Translations under genes and position numbers: made by a program
Notes under the pieces: model-generated
Told to the model about the DNA's origin: nothing
What the model saw: only the letters and a program-made list of their open reading frames with translations
The model's database searches: none
DNA from: Gymnogyps californianus
Taxonomy: Eukaryota; Chordata; Aves; Accipitriformes; Cathartidae
Direction: 5' to 3'
DNA: 64,000 bases
Assembly (NCBI RefSeq): GCF_018139145.2
Contig: NC_059471.1
Coordinates: forward strand, 206,603,494 to 206,667,493
Shown: one piece after another, positions 12,443 to 24,309 of the stretch
Numbering within the stretch: position 1 is the first letter of the stretch
How the letters are laid out: every line of letters begins with the position of its first letter

Positions 12443-12448
12443 ATTAAA
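12443..12448 (+). terminator. LTR polyadenylation signal
   Basis: ATTAAA, in the same place as ATTAAA at 26824-26829 and its complement TTTAAT at 21022-21027 in the sibling LTRs. Confidence 0.55.
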
Positions 12449-12576
12449 CTGTTCCTATCTCAACCCATGAGTTTTACCTTCTTTCCCGATTCTCCTCCCC
12501 ATCCCACTGGGAGTGGGGGGGGAGTGAGGGAGCGGCTGTGTGGTGCTTAGCTGCTGGCTGGGGTTAAACCACGACA

Positions 12577-13280
12577 GAAGACAAGACAGTCCTCAGCAAG
12601 GAGTGGTGGAGATGGAATACTTGCTTTTTAGGAGGCAGTTATCAGACAACTTGATATAAGCTTGTTTATTAGGGAGCCATGGGCAGATGTCTTTGAAAAT
12701 GGTTTCTGCCTGCAGAAGGAAACACAGTGGCTGTAAATGATGCATATGAAGTATTTAGAAATGAAAAGGAGAAGAGGGAGTAAGTTTTCAGAGAGGCAAG
12801 AATGTGGGAGAGGCTCAGGTCACTTGGAAAGGAAGACTCTGTGTAGAAGGAAAGCAGTAAGAGAGGGATAAAGGGATGAAATGGGGGGAGGAAGGAAGAA
12901 AAACAGGAAACATTTTACTATGCCCTTCACCAGAGCGTCTAGGCATCTAGTCAAGGTTATTTCACAGGAATAAGAGTCTAATATCTTTGTAGAACATCAT
13001 AAAAGTCCTTTGACTTCATACACAGACTTTTCATTCACATTAAGAAAGCTGATTATATTTAGGTATTGACTTAAAATACAAAAGAGTTCCCAACAGTGCC
13101 TGGGATAAATTTCAAGTCTATTTTATAGCCTTAGCTGTACTAAAGCCAAAAAAGGATATTAGAAAAGAGCTAATTATAATTATTACTCTGAGAGACAATG
13201 ATAATATCAAAGGCATTTCAGTGTTCATCCATTTCAGAGGACCTCATAAAGTTCAGGAAAATGTCTGACTCAGTTCATAA
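12577..13280. other. Unassigned noncoding stretch, purine-rich
   Basis: 12755-12910 is a long mostly-purine run of GAA, GGA and GAG motifs. Separates the solo LTR from the large CR1. No coding signal. Confidence 0.55.
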
Positions 13281-13976
13281 TGGCAACAAGTTCCTGCCCG
13301 GTGCAGCAGGCGCGTCTCCTCTGTGACTACCCCACCTTCCCAGGTGCCCTTGCAGAATAGGTATGAGGCTCTGCAAGTGGAACCGAACAATGATGAGGGT
13401 GATGGTTCATCTAGCTTGGAGGTGTCGCTGAGGTTAAGTCGGCCTACACCCTGCATCAAAACTGCTTCCATAAAGAAAAAAAGACAGGTCATGGTCATAG
13501 GAGACTCCCTTCTGAAAGGAACAGAAGGCCTAATACGCAGACCAGACCCACTACTTAGGGAAGTCTGCTGCCTCCCTGGGGCCTGGGTTAAAGATGTGAA
13601 GAGAAAGCTTCCTACCCTGGTACAGCCCTCGGATTATTATCCATTATTGATTTTTCAGGTAGGCAGCAATGAAGTTGCAACAAGAAGTCCGAGGGCAATC
13701 AAGAAAGACTTCAGGGCCTTGGGACAATTGGCTAAGGGATCAGGAGCACAAATAGTGTTCTCCTCTATCCTTCCAGTTGCAGAGAATGATGAGGAAAGAA
13801 ACAAGAAAAGCCAGCAGATCAATACCTGTCTCCAAGCCTGGTGTCACAGGCAGAATTTTGGGTTGGTTTACATGACACCAGGCCTGCTGGCAACAGACAG
13901 GGTACACCTATTGCAAAGGGGAAAAAGGATCTTTGCACAGGAGTTAGCAGGGCTCATTGAAAGAGCTTTAAACTAG
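13281..13976 (+). CDS. CR1 ORF1 protein, GDSL/SGNH esterase-like (5'-partial)
   Basis: Open from 13281 to a TAG at 13974-13976, about 231 codons. Taking the frame from codon 13323, residues 57-65 read VMVIGDSLL (catalytic Ser at 62), Gly86 lies in CCLPGAW, Asn116 in VGSNE, and Asp192/His195 in DRVHLLQRGKR. All four SGNH block residues and the Asp/His pair are therefore retained. In CR1-like LINEs this domain is an ORF1-encoded esterase whose role in retrotransposition is not settled. The N-terminal part (NRYEAL region) is low-complexity linker. No ATG precedes the GDSL block, so the true start was lost with the 5' truncation. ORF2 follows about 200 bp downstream. No disruption is visible, unlike ORF2. 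Confidence 0.8.
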   Translation, partial: WQQVPARCSRRVSSVTTPPSQVPLQNRYEALQVEPNNDEGDGSSSLEVSLRLSRPTPCIKTASIKKKRQVMVIGDSLLKGTEGLIRRPDPLLREVCCLPGAWVKDVKRKLPTLVQPSDYYPLLIFQVGSNEVATRSPRAIKKDFRALGQLAKGSGAQIVFSSILPVAENDEERNKKSQQINTCLQAWCHRQNFGLVYMTPGLLATDRVHLLQRGKRIFAQELAGLIERALN

Positions 13977-14189
13977 ATTTGAAGGGGGAAAGGGATAAAA
14001 CCAGGCTCACTAGGGATAAGCCTGGGGACAGCACACCAATGTTTGAGGGACGATGTGCTAGCAAGATCCTTCGGTCTGCCATCTCAGTGGAGATAGGGGA
14101 TGGAGATCCACGCAGCAGCAAAGACACAAGGGTTATTGATGTGTTAGAAACTATGGAAGAGCCTGAGAATGGTCATGTAGGTATTAGGG

Positions 14190-16989
14190 CTTCTCCCCTC
14201 CAAAAAGGTGGTGGGATCAATAGCCCAACTGAAGTGCACCTACACCAATGCACACAACATGGGCAACAAACAGGAGGAGCTGGAAGCCACTATGCAGCAG
14301 GAAAACTACGACATAGTTGCCATCACAGAAACATGGTGGGATGACTCGCACAACTGGAGTGCTGTAATGGATGGCTATAAACTCTTCAGAAGAGATAGGC
14401 AAGGAAGGAGAGGCAGTGGGGTAGCCCCGTATGTTAGTGAGTGTTTTGATTGTCTAGAGCTCAATGGTGGTGATGATTGATAGGGTTGAGTGTTTATGGG
14501 TAAGAATCAGGAGGAAGGCCAACAGGGCAGATATCATGGTGGGAGTCTGTTATAGACCACCCAACCAGGATGAAGAGACAGATGAAATATTCTATAAGCA
14601 GCTGGGAGAAGTCTCACAATCGCTAGCCCTTGTTCTCGTGGGGGACTTCAACTTACCAGATGTCTGCTGGAAATACAATACTATGGAGAGGAAACAGTCT
14701 AGGAGGTTCCTGGAGTGTGTGGAAGATGATAACTTCCTGAAACAGCTGGTGAGTGAGCCAACTAGGGAAGGTGCCCTGCTGGACCTGTTGTTTGTGAACA
14801 GAGAAGGACTTGTGGTTGATGCGATGGTTGGAGGTCATCTTGTGCATAGCAATCACAAAATGATAGTTTTCGATTCTCGGAGAAGTAAGGAAGAGGGGTC
14901 AGCAGAACTGCTACCTTGGACTTCCGGAGGGCAGACTTCGGCCTGTTAGGAGACTGGTTGACAGAGTTCCTTGGGAGGCAGTCCTGAAGGGCAAAGGAGT
15001 CCAGAAAGGCTGGACATTCTTCAAGAAGGAAATCTTAAAGGCGCAGGAGCAGGCCGTCCCCATGTACTGAAAGATGAGCCAGAAGGGAAGACGACCAGCC
15101 TGGCTGAACAGAGAGCTTTGGCTGGAACTCAGAAAAAAAGGAGAGTTTATGACCTTTGGAAGAAGAGGCAGGCAACTCAGAAGGACTACAGGGATGTCAT
15201 GAGGTTATGCAGGGAGAAAATTAGAAGGGCCAAAGCCCAACTAGAACTTAATCTGGCTACTGCTGTAAAAGACAATAAAAAATGTTTCTGTAAATACATT
15301 AACAACAAAAGGAGGGCTAAGAAGAACCTCCATCCTTTATTGGAGGTGGGGGGAAACACAGTGACAAAGGATCAGGAAAAGGCTGAGGTACGTAATGCCG
15401 CCTTTGCCTCAGTCTTTAATAGCAAGACCAGTTGTTCTCGGGGTACACAGCCCCCTGAGCTGGAAGACAGGGAGCAGAATGAAGCCCCCATAATCCAAGA
15501 GAAAATGGTTAGCGGCCTGCTTAGACACACACAACTCTATGGAGCCGGATGGGATCCACCCAAGAGTACTGAGAGACCTGGCGGAAGTGCTCACCAAGCC
15601 ACTTTCAATCATTTATCAGCAGTCCTGGCTAACCGGGGAGGTCCCAGCTGACTGGAAGTTAACAAATGTGATGCCCATCTACAAGAAGGGCTGGAAGGAG
15701 GATCCAGGGAACTACAGGCCTGTCCGACTCACCTCGGTGCCAGGGAAGGTTATGGAGCAGATCATCTTCAGTGCCATCACATGGCATGTACAGGACAACC
15801 AGGTGGTCAGGCCCAGTCAGCATGGGTTTATGAAAGGCAGGTCCTGCTTAACTAACTTGATCTCCTTTTGTGACAAGATGACCCACTTAGTGGATGAGGG
15901 AAAGGCTGTGGATGTGGTCTACCTAGACTTTAGTAAAGCCTCTGACACCATTTCCCACATCATTTTCCTGGAGAAACTGGATGCTCATGGCTTGGACGGG
16001 TATACTCTTCGCTGAGTAAAAAAATGGCTGGATGGCTGGGCCCAAAGAGTGGTGGTGAATGGAGTTAAATCCAGTTGGTGGCCGGTCACAAGTGATGTTC
16101 CCCAGGGCTCAGTATTGGGGCCAGTTCTGTTTTAATATCTTCATCAGTGATCTGAATGAGGGGATCGAGTGCACCCTCAGGAAGTTTACAGATGACACCA
16201 AGTTGGGTGGGAGTGTTGATCTGCTTGAGGGAAGGAAGGCTCTACAGAGGGATCTGGACAGGCTGGATCGATGGGCCGAGGCCCATTGTATGAGGTTCAA
16301 CAAGGCTCAGTGCCAGGTCCTGCACTTGGGTCACAACAACCCCATGCAATGCTACAGGCTTGGGGAAGAGTGGTTGGAAAGCTGCCTGGCGGAAAAGGAC
16401 CTGGGGGTGTTGGTTGACAGCTGGCTGAATATGAGCCGGCAGTGTGCCCAGGTGGCCAAGAAGGCCAATAGCATCCTGGCTTGTGTCAGAAATCTTGTGG
16501 CCAGCAGGACGAGGGAAGGGGTTGTCCCCCTGTACTCAGCACTGGTGAGGCCGCACCTTGAATACTGTGTTCAGTTTTGGGCCCCTCACTACATGAAAGA
16601 CCTTGAGGTGCTGGAGCAAGTCCAAAGAAGGGCAACAAAGCTGGTGAAGGGTCTAGAGAACAAGTCTTACGAGGAGCGGCTGAGGGAACTGGGGTTGTTT
16701 AGCCTGGAGAAAAGGAGGCTCAGGGGAGACCTTATCTCTCTCTACAACTACCTGAAAGGAGGTTGTAGCGAGGTGGGTGTCAGTCTGTTTTCACCAGTAA
16801 CAAGTGATAGGACGAGAGGAAATGGCCTCAAGTTGCACGAGGGGAGGTTTAGATTGGATATTAGGAAAAAAATCCTTCACTGAAAGGGTTGTCAAGCATT
16901 GGAACAGGCTGCCCAGGGAAGTGGTTGAGTCACCATCCCTGGAGGTATTTAAAAGATGTGTCGATGTGGCATTTAGGGACATGGTTTAG
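14190..16989 (+). pseudogene. CR1 ORF2 (endonuclease-reverse transcriptase), multiply broken
   Basis: Domains in order: AP-type endonuclease (TNAHNMGNKQEEL at about 14240, ITETWWDD at about 14320, GDFNLPDVCW at about 14640, SNHKMI at about 14850), a linker rich in Arg and Lys, reverse transcriptase (YKKGWKEDPGNYRPV, QHGFMKGRSCL, YLDFSKASDT at about 15920, [11 protein letters not shown] at about 16100, FTDDTK at 16185-16202) and the C-terminal conserved region ending FRDMV at 16989. Breaks: frame changes near 14478, 14880-14950, the A-run at 15133-15139, 15535, 16130 and the A-run at 16866-16872; stop codons at 15068-15070 and 16013-16015. The endonuclease SDH motif reads SNH, and FADD reads FTDD. 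It would normally nick target DNA and prime reverse transcription of CR1 RNA; this copy cannot make a whole enzyme. Confidence 0.93.
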
Positions 16990-17085
16990 TGGTGGACTTG
17001 GCAGTGTTAGGTTAATGGTTGGACTCGATGATCTTAAGGGTCTTTTCCAACCTAAGCAATTCTATGATACCATGATTCTATGATA

Positions 17086-20000
17086 ATGGGAAACCTTTTC
17101 AAAAGTACCAAAGTGGTTTTGGAGCCTGAGTGACTTAGGTCCCTTGTATACCCAGAGGAAGAACTTGCTGAAAGGACACGAGTCATCCTTATAGAGCATG
17201 GATGGGGGTATTAGGAACATGGGAATAAACATTTGTTATTATTTTACAGAGTATTAATATTTGTTCTACCCATCACCTGCTTCTGTGAACAATATTTTAG
17301 ATAGACACAGAATTGATTTGTGCTGGACTACAGTAATTTATTCTTGTAAGCAATACCGTGCAACCCTCAACAAAACAGAGGCTGTGACACAATTCAGTGG
17401 TCTGCAAGTAGGAAATATATCAGACCTATGATTCAGGAGGTCTAGGGTACCAAGTTTAGTCCCTGAGCATCGTGACCCAAGGTACACTGATTTTCAGTCT
17501 TTTCCTGTGCTCCCCTTTCTCCTCCCATGCTTTTCCACAGGCATTTTCAAAGTCTACACCTCCTTCAGTGGGGGAAGGAGAAGAGAAGGAGGGATAGTGG
17601 TGGCAGATTCGCTGGGAGCATGCAAAAAAAGCTTACTCCTTCTGCCAAATCCTCTGCTCTGTTCTCAGCCAAACCTTTCCCCCATGATATTTTTCATCTC
17701 CCCCTGAGGAAAGGGAAGGAGGGAGGATGGGGACCCTGCATTTTTGAGAACCTGGTGAACTGGAGACTTATCTTGGAGCACACATCCATGAGTCACCAAG
17801 ACATGCACATTCCACTTTAGTATGGACTGACATGGGAAATAGAATATTTTCTGCTCAGGATCACCTGTGCAATAAATTTCTAGAGATCAATGTGTACTCC
17901 AGACAAGAGTAAAAGCTTTGGGTAAAGTCTTTTTTTCAGAAGAGATGGTCATAACAGGAGCATTGCCTAGAATTGCACTGGTCTATCCTGGGCAAATGGA
18001 GAAAGAAGCAAAAGGAATCTAAGAACCAATACAACGATTTGTCCTATGTCCTCTTTAATGTGAAATACTTGAATGCAATGGAGATAGGAACAACATTAAA
18101 TCATCAGAATCTGAAGTCAGAGAAACAGGTAACACACAGGGCGCCCTGAGTCAAATCTTATTTGCGTCATTTTTTCAGCAGTGAATTATTTTCAGCTTCA
18201 GTGGATTTTGTTCTGATTTACAGAATGAAAATTATAAAAAGTGGGCATTAGCCATTTCTTCTCCATTCTTAATTCTGAATTCATTTCAGCATTTCAGTCT
18301 GTGATTTTTGTAGAGTAAAAGTCACAAATTCTGTAAGTATTTGTTTCTCTGGATAAAGGATTTTAAAGTGTTCTCCACAAGCTATTTTCCACCTTGAAGG
18401 GGCACTGATCAAAGTAATGGAATTGATACCAAAGCAAGCATTACTGTGACTAGTTCCATTAAGTGGTTTACATATATTGCCTGTGTAGAAATTGGTCTGT
18501 TGTTTTTTTTTTTTTTTAAACACTGAGGGTTGAAAAATATCCCTCTGTAAGTAGCATTTACTATGTACAAAAATTCTTCTCTGGTGCTTCCTAATGCAAA
18601 GAAAAACATTTTTCTGTAACAGCCACACAGTAACTAGCAAGATAGTATGTGGGATATAGGATAGCTTCAGAACATACTACGGTGAGTCTGACAGAAGACA
18701 GACTTAGGCTCATGGTTCTGTCAGTCTAATTTTGGACATCTTTTAATTAAGATGATGATTATGACTAGCTTTCCAGAGACATTACCAGACAAGTAAAGAT
18801 ACTGAAATTGTATATTAAGTTCTCATGAGAGACCTTGAACAGTTTTACTGGCAGTGTGTGTTTCAGTAATCCAAGCCTGTTAGAATATCAACTCAAACAT
18901 TCATCTTTCTGCTTTTCATTTGAATTTTCCAAGTGGGTTACATCCAAAGTAGACATGTGGGATTTTAGAAAGTTCACACATAAAATGTTATTCAAAAGCA
19001 CTGTAATGGATTGGCTGGCATGCATGGGTGCATGAGTATGCACACATGCTTGTACCTGTGGCTGTGTGTGCATACCATTACCGTCTGCTGGGTGGCATCA
19101 AAACTGCCCACATTTGTATCAAAGATCAAGCAAATAATCACTTTCCTTTGGCATAAAAAGAAAGAGGTTGAAGTTCTAAATTCTCCTGGTACAAAGCATC
19201 TATCCAACATGTATAAGTGGCTTCTGTGCCAGCAGGTTTAAAGACTGTGGAAGATATTTGAGCCAGAAAAGTTCTCTTACAACTTGTTGAGGAAATTTGG
19301 TCAGATCTGTTGAGCAAGATCTTACTTACGAGTTTCAAGTAGGTGAACCAAATCCACTTTCTGTGTGCAAATTTTGTTGCAAACCAAACTCTGCAAGGCT
19401 AGTGCAATCTTGCATAAAATAGTTTCCTTTTCTAGTCCTAAAATAGACTGTTCCTTTCCACAAATACAACAGCATTACTTGCTTGATGGACAAGATACTC
19501 AGCTTCTCTGAATCTGCACATCTCTGTGGAGTTTAACAAGATGCAATCATGTATAAAAGCTGAGAATCTGTTCTGTGAACTGCAGTCTGGCAGAAATCTG
19601 TATTTGTATCTTCTTATCTTAGCACAGCCCGAATGAGGGAAAATTAAAAAACTCATGAAACGAGTCTTACACTTCATGGTGACCAGATTGGTTGGGAACA
19701 CTGTTTGAGTTTTATGGGTTTTTATAGTTTCATAGATCATTTAAGACATATCAGTTCAGCTGGATGGAGTTGTGACTCAGCCCCTAGCATAAAGCACAAG
19801 TTACTTCCCGAACTCCCTATCTTCCTTTCAATTACTTTTATTTTTAATTAAATCAGAAAGGTCCTAAGAAGGGACTTCAGACTTAGCCTTCACTGTCTTG
19901 AGAGGTGATGCCATTATCTCTGCAATGTCAAGAGAGAATCAAAAGAGTTTCTCTGTTTCCGTCTGCTGGGCTGTTCCTGGTTAAAAGCATACTTTTGATT

Positions 20001-20895
20001 TACCATTTGAGGTGAAGAACATTGCTCTTTTTATGTATATCTGTTCAGTTCTGTGATAAATGGCACTTAAGATTTTATTGTTTACCACTTAGTGACCTTA
20101 TGTGTGTTTATTTTTAAGTCCTTTAAGCTTCATGACCATTATTTTTATTTAGATACATTTTCCCTTGTCCCTTTGTTTCACTTGACTTTAATAGACTGCT
20201 ATCATTATCTTTAAATGGATGTCAGATGTGCTCTTCTCTACAGGAAAAGTGCTTTTAATCTTCATTGCACATTGCAACCTCTAGCTCTTTCTTATCCATC
20301 CTTCAAAGACAACAATGCTGAATGACTACAAGGCTCATGTCTCTTTTAAGGGCACTGATGGTCTCTGTACCATGTTAGGATGTTTTTTCATGCTTGTATC
20401 ATCATCCCTTCCAGCTGAAAAATTGACAAATTGACAAGATAGATAAGAATTTATAAGAATCATGGTGTTTTAACAGGTCCTTTATCTTTTATATTCTATA
20501 ATCCCTGTGGAGTTTCAGAAATGGTTGGGCTGTGATGAAGCACGCCTAGGCAGAAACTGAATAACCAAATGTTCTGAGTTCTGTGCTAACATCCACTAAG
20601 TAAAACTGTGCATCTTTTCATCCATATGAAATGAAAAATTTTTGACTGAAAGCTGGTTGATAGTCTCTTGATCTAGAGAGCTCCACAAATATCACAGAGT
20701 TTGAAGGGTTCTGACCTTTCAGTCCACTTCACAAGCACTTACTAAGCTAGGAGGTGGAAATGTGTCCAGAAATCCAGTAAGTGTTAAAGGATGTGACCCG
20801 TAAGAAACATTGTGTTCCCTTTCAGTGTTACAATGCCTTATACATTGAGGCCAAGCAATGGGATTAAATATAGGATTATTACAGGATTAATCCCT
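17086..20895. other. Unassigned noncoding stretch
   Basis: About 3.8 kb, AT-rich, with a T-run at about 18504-18518 and GT/CA-type motifs at 19015-19080. Open frames (for example minus 18281-18640) look like chance. No recognised repeat. Confidence 0.55.
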
Positions 20896-21021
20896 TGTCA
20901 TGGTTTAACCCCAGCGGGCAGCTCAGCTGCACACAGCCACTTGCTCACTCCCCCCACAGAGGGATGGGGGAGAGAATCAAAGGGCAGAAGTTAGAAAACT
21001 CGTGGGTTGAGATAAAGACAG

Positions 21022-21027
21022 TTTAAT
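21022..21027 (-). terminator. LTR polyadenylation signal (antisense LTR)
   Basis: Complement of ATTAAA, aligned with the same signal in the other LTR copies. Confidence 0.45.
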
Positions 21028-21240
21028 AGGTAAAGCAAAAGCTGCGTGTGCAAGCAAGGTATAATAAGGAATTCCTTCACTACTTCCCATCAGCAGGCAG
21101 GTGTTCAGCCATCTCCAGGAAAGCAGGGCTCCATCGTGCATAACGGTTACTAGGGAAGACAAACACTGTAAATCCGAATGCCCACTTGCTTTCTCCTTCT
21201 TTCCCCAGCTTTTATTGCTGAGCACAACAACATACGGTAT

Positions 21241-21264
21241 GGGATATCCCTCTGGGGATATCCC
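21241..21264. repeat. Two GGGATATCCC palindromes in LTR copy 3
   Basis: A perfect 10-bp palindrome at 21241-21250 and again at 21255-21264, 14 bp apart, upstream of the AATAAAAGC promoter-like box on the minus strand. Absent as a pair in the sibling LTRs. Confidence 0.85.
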
Positions 21265-21482
21265 TGTGTCCCAGCTCTGTCCCAGCTTTTTGTGCACCCC
21301 CAGTCTACTCGCTGGTGGGGCAGCGTGAGAAGCAGAAAAGGCCTTGATGCTGTGTAAGGACTGCTCAGCAAAAGCTAGAACATTAGTGCGTTATCAACAG
21401 TGTTTTCATTACAGATCCAAAACATAGCACCATACAAGCTACTATGAAGAAAATTAACTGTATCCCAGACAAAACCAGTGCA

Positions 21483-24309
21483 TTCCCAAATCAGTCAGGG
21501 ATCCTCTGATACTGAGCGCATTCAGACCAACGAGGACGTCCAAATGCACTGGTCAGGTGCCTGCTAGATCTGTGCTGGCTGGCCAGCAGCACCATACAGG
21601 TCATGCAGGTATGTATGGGGGGGGGGTGGCAGGGTGTGGTGTCTTGCTTCTGGAAAGCAAAGAGACAAGGGATACATAGGGGCTGCTGTGTGCCAGGCAA
21701 CCTCTCTGACTCTGCCTTCATAACTAAGAAGGTGAGGTGGACGCTGTCTTTGGAAGAGCCTGTGTCTGTAGTCTTTCCTTAGTCTTTGGTTCTTTCTACC
21801 AGTCACTTTTATGTCAGACTAGACTATGTGCAGATTAGTAAATGAGAAGGCTAAATGCTCTACTGGTTTTGTGGAGATTTTTAAGATACACTGTTGCACC
21901 TTCATTCCTCCCTGCTTTGGTATCAATTATCTTGTCATGTGGGAAGGCTGGACCAGAAAACACACACATACAGTCATTGTTCTTTAAAATACTAATTTCC
22001 TTAACCCAATGATGTAGTCCGAGATAACCCTTCACATGTGAGTTGCAGTGGCAGAATGTGGCAAATGGCAAATCAAACAACAGTGCTCTTTCTCTGCTGG
22101 AGGCAATAGAGGAACCACTGCAGATTTGCAGTAGCATTGATCATGTGCGGCACCTTTAACCAAGCAAGACAGGGCTGGAGCGCTTTGTTTCTGTGCTTAC
22201 CTTGCCCTCATTCTGGCAGGAGGCATGACTGGTTTATATCATCCCATTACCGCCTTTGTTTCTTCACCCAATATGGGATGTATTTCCTGTTGGAAATATG
22301 TTCTTCATTCTCTTTGCTATGCTCTAAAACTGGTTCTATCCAGCTCCCCAGGAAACATTTCTTTAGGGACCAGAGGCCAACTGCCTGTCATTTGTGTTTA
22401 TATCCTGGATGTCCCTGATATCACCCTGTGCCTATGTTCTCAAGGATCAGTGTGGTCATCTTGCACTTGCACTCTCACAGGTCCTTGCTGTGGTCTGATG
22501 GGCTACAGCAGCACTGAGAATGGCATGAGAACATGTGGCTGTGGGATGCACAATGGTGGACCTCAGGCATTCACACAGGTGTAGGACCTCATGCCAGGTC
22601 ATCCAGAATATCTAATGTGGCAACCTACAGGGCGACAGCCCTAGGATTTCCCCTACAGCATAGGTGCTATGACAAATTCTGGTGCCTACCAACATTTCTT
22701 CAAAACTTCTACGGCACAAGTAGATGACTAAGGAATTTGGCCTGAAAACTGTAGCACTAGTTGTTCTTTAGCACAGTGTCAAGAAGTCAGGAAGACTGTA
22801 ACTGCACTAGTACAGGAAATATCCACAGCAAAGCAGCAAATAGACAGTGTAGTGAAAGCATGATCCAACCTCATGCAGCTGGGAGTCACACCTAGCCCGG
22901 TGTTCACCATCAAGACTATGCTGAAGAAGTCAAACTATAGAAAGAAGCAATTCTCCTGCATTCTTTCCTCTGATTTCATAATGTTTCCAGCCACGTTACT
23001 CATTCCCTGTGATTTCTACATTTCCCCAGTGCTTCAAAACTCTGACCTTTCCTTTGCAGAAATACATTTTTAAAATTCAATACCTGGTCTTACAATCATA
23101 GTAAATGAACTTTTCAGCTTGTTTTTACTTTAAAAGTACAATCTGCATTGGCAAGAGATGACTTAGTAGTTTTAATCCAAGTTCTCAAAGGCATAAATTA
23201 ATGTGGAAAAACATAAATTCTTTAATTCTTTCAGTCTGCATATCTGTTCATCCTGTGTTTTTCTGACTGGTTTTCCCTGGCTGTTAAATTGATGAGTATG
23301 TTATGATTTTATAAATAATATGTGTTGAGAAAGGGATGTAATTCAGGTGGAAAATGGAAGCTCAGGGATTCACTGGGAGGCAGAAGCTTCTTGGAGAACA
23401 GTTGCATTGTAAACCTGGGAGGAGAAACCTGTCTTCTGAAAGAGGTTTGGCAGTTCAAAAAGGAGTAGATTAGATTTAGCATTCCTGGAGATTTAAAAGA
23501 GCACAGGACCGCACTTCCATTTTCGTCTCACTCTGTGGCTTAGTTTACAAGAATACATCATGCTCACAAACATGATTCTTGGTTCTCTCTCCACAAACAT
23601 TTTGAGTTTCTTTTTCAGATATTATTTGTTTCTGTGTCCCTAATAATAAATGCGAGGTTTCTTTTGAGCTTGGGAATGAGCTTCAGTATCAGGTGTTTTC
23701 TGTGCTGCTTAGTAAGCAGTAAGACAGTACACAAGTCTTAACGATCTGCTGAGTGTCCTCCAAAATGGCACTATGATTACTCTTTTTATTTTCTGGTAGG
23801 TGCTGGAGAATATATCATTATCCTCCTATAGTGGTGCCTTGCTGCATCTGTTCTTGTGATTCCCATTGTTCCTATAATAAACTATATTTTAACTTAGTGA
23901 AGAAAAGGAAGAAAGAAAGCAGAAAATGATGGAAGAAGGTAAAAGAAGTTCAGCAGGCTATAACATTATCATCTGTCCATTGTGAAGGACAGTCTGAGAC
24001 CATTTTAGCTTGAACTTGGCTTGGGGGTAGAATACGACTGGAAAAGTCGTGATTTCACTTCAGAATTTAAATTCTGTCTCTAAAGAAGTACATGATAGTT
24101 TTTCTATGGGATCAGTCTTCATCCCAGTTCTTAGGGAAGGGAACAAACTACATCAAGCCTCTGAATACCAGTCTGGATTCTGTGATGTTCAAATACCTCA
24201 GTACTTCTGATATCTAAGGGATATGCTACAAAGGTACCGCCTCCATGCATTGCAGCTGATTTCAGTGCCTACCTGGAGGAGCTGAGGAATCTGCTTCACT
24301 GTTCTTGTG
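21483..24309. other. Unassigned noncoding stretch
   Basis: About 2.8 kb. G10 run at about 21618-21627. Open frames such as plus 22225-22584 (119 codons) have no recognisable domain. No recognised repeat. Confidence 0.55.

Larger units (their letters stand above)
11962..12576 (+). mobile_element. Solo LTR of an endogenous retrovirus (LTR copy 1)
   Basis: Begins TGTCCTGGTTTCAGCTGGGA and ends GGTTAAACCACGACA, giving TGT...ACA ends over 615 bp. It shares end-to-end layout with 26361-26966 and, reversed, with 20896-21482: GGGATAGAGTTAAT near the start, a CAGCTGACCCCAACT block, a GTATAAAC promoter box, ATTAAA, then TCAACCCATGAGTTTT. No gag, pol or env lies beside it, so it is a solo LTR left by recombination between LTRs. 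A T-rich and TTA-repeat expansion (12318-12430) sits between TATA and ATTAAA. Flanking 5-mers (TGAGA left, GAAGA right) do not match well. Likely an avian ERVL-like family of the TguLTR5 kind (from memory). Confidence 0.85.
13281..17085 (+). mobile_element. Long 5'-truncated CR1 LINE retrotransposon
   Basis: About 3.8 kb with, in order, ORF1 carrying an SGNH-esterase-like domain, ORF2 carrying endonuclease and reverse transcriptase, and a short 3' UTR ending CCAACCTAAGCAATTCTATGATACCATGATTCTATGATAA. Full CR1 elements are about 4.5 kb, so only the 5' UTR and the start of ORF1 are missing. The 5' break near 13281 is set by loss of similarity and an in-frame stop. No target-site duplication is seen, as is usual for CR1. 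ORF2 is broken many times, so the copy cannot mobilise itself. Confidence 0.95.
20896..21482 (-). mobile_element. Solo LTR of an endogenous retrovirus (LTR copy 3, antisense)
   Basis: On the minus strand it begins TGCACTGGTTTTGTCTGGGA (ending at 21482) and ends TTAAACCATGACA (at 20896), 587 bp, the reverse of the layout at 26361-26966. Shared blocks include TCAACCCACGAG, ATTAAAC (complement at 21021-21027), and the CATGCACAATGGAGCC/TCCTGGAGATGGCTGAACAC region, which is very close to copy 2. The block GGGATATCCC is duplicated here (21241-21250 and 21255-21264) where copy 2 has a single GGGATATTCC. Flanks TCCCT (left) and TTCCC (right) match at 3 of 5, a worn duplication at best. No internal retroviral genes. 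Confidence 0.85.

Noticed and set aside
13281..17085. Host gene related to GDSL lipases or a group II intron/retron reverse transcriptase
   Set aside because: The order esterase, AP endonuclease, reverse transcriptase and ATTCTATG tail is that of a CR1 LINE.
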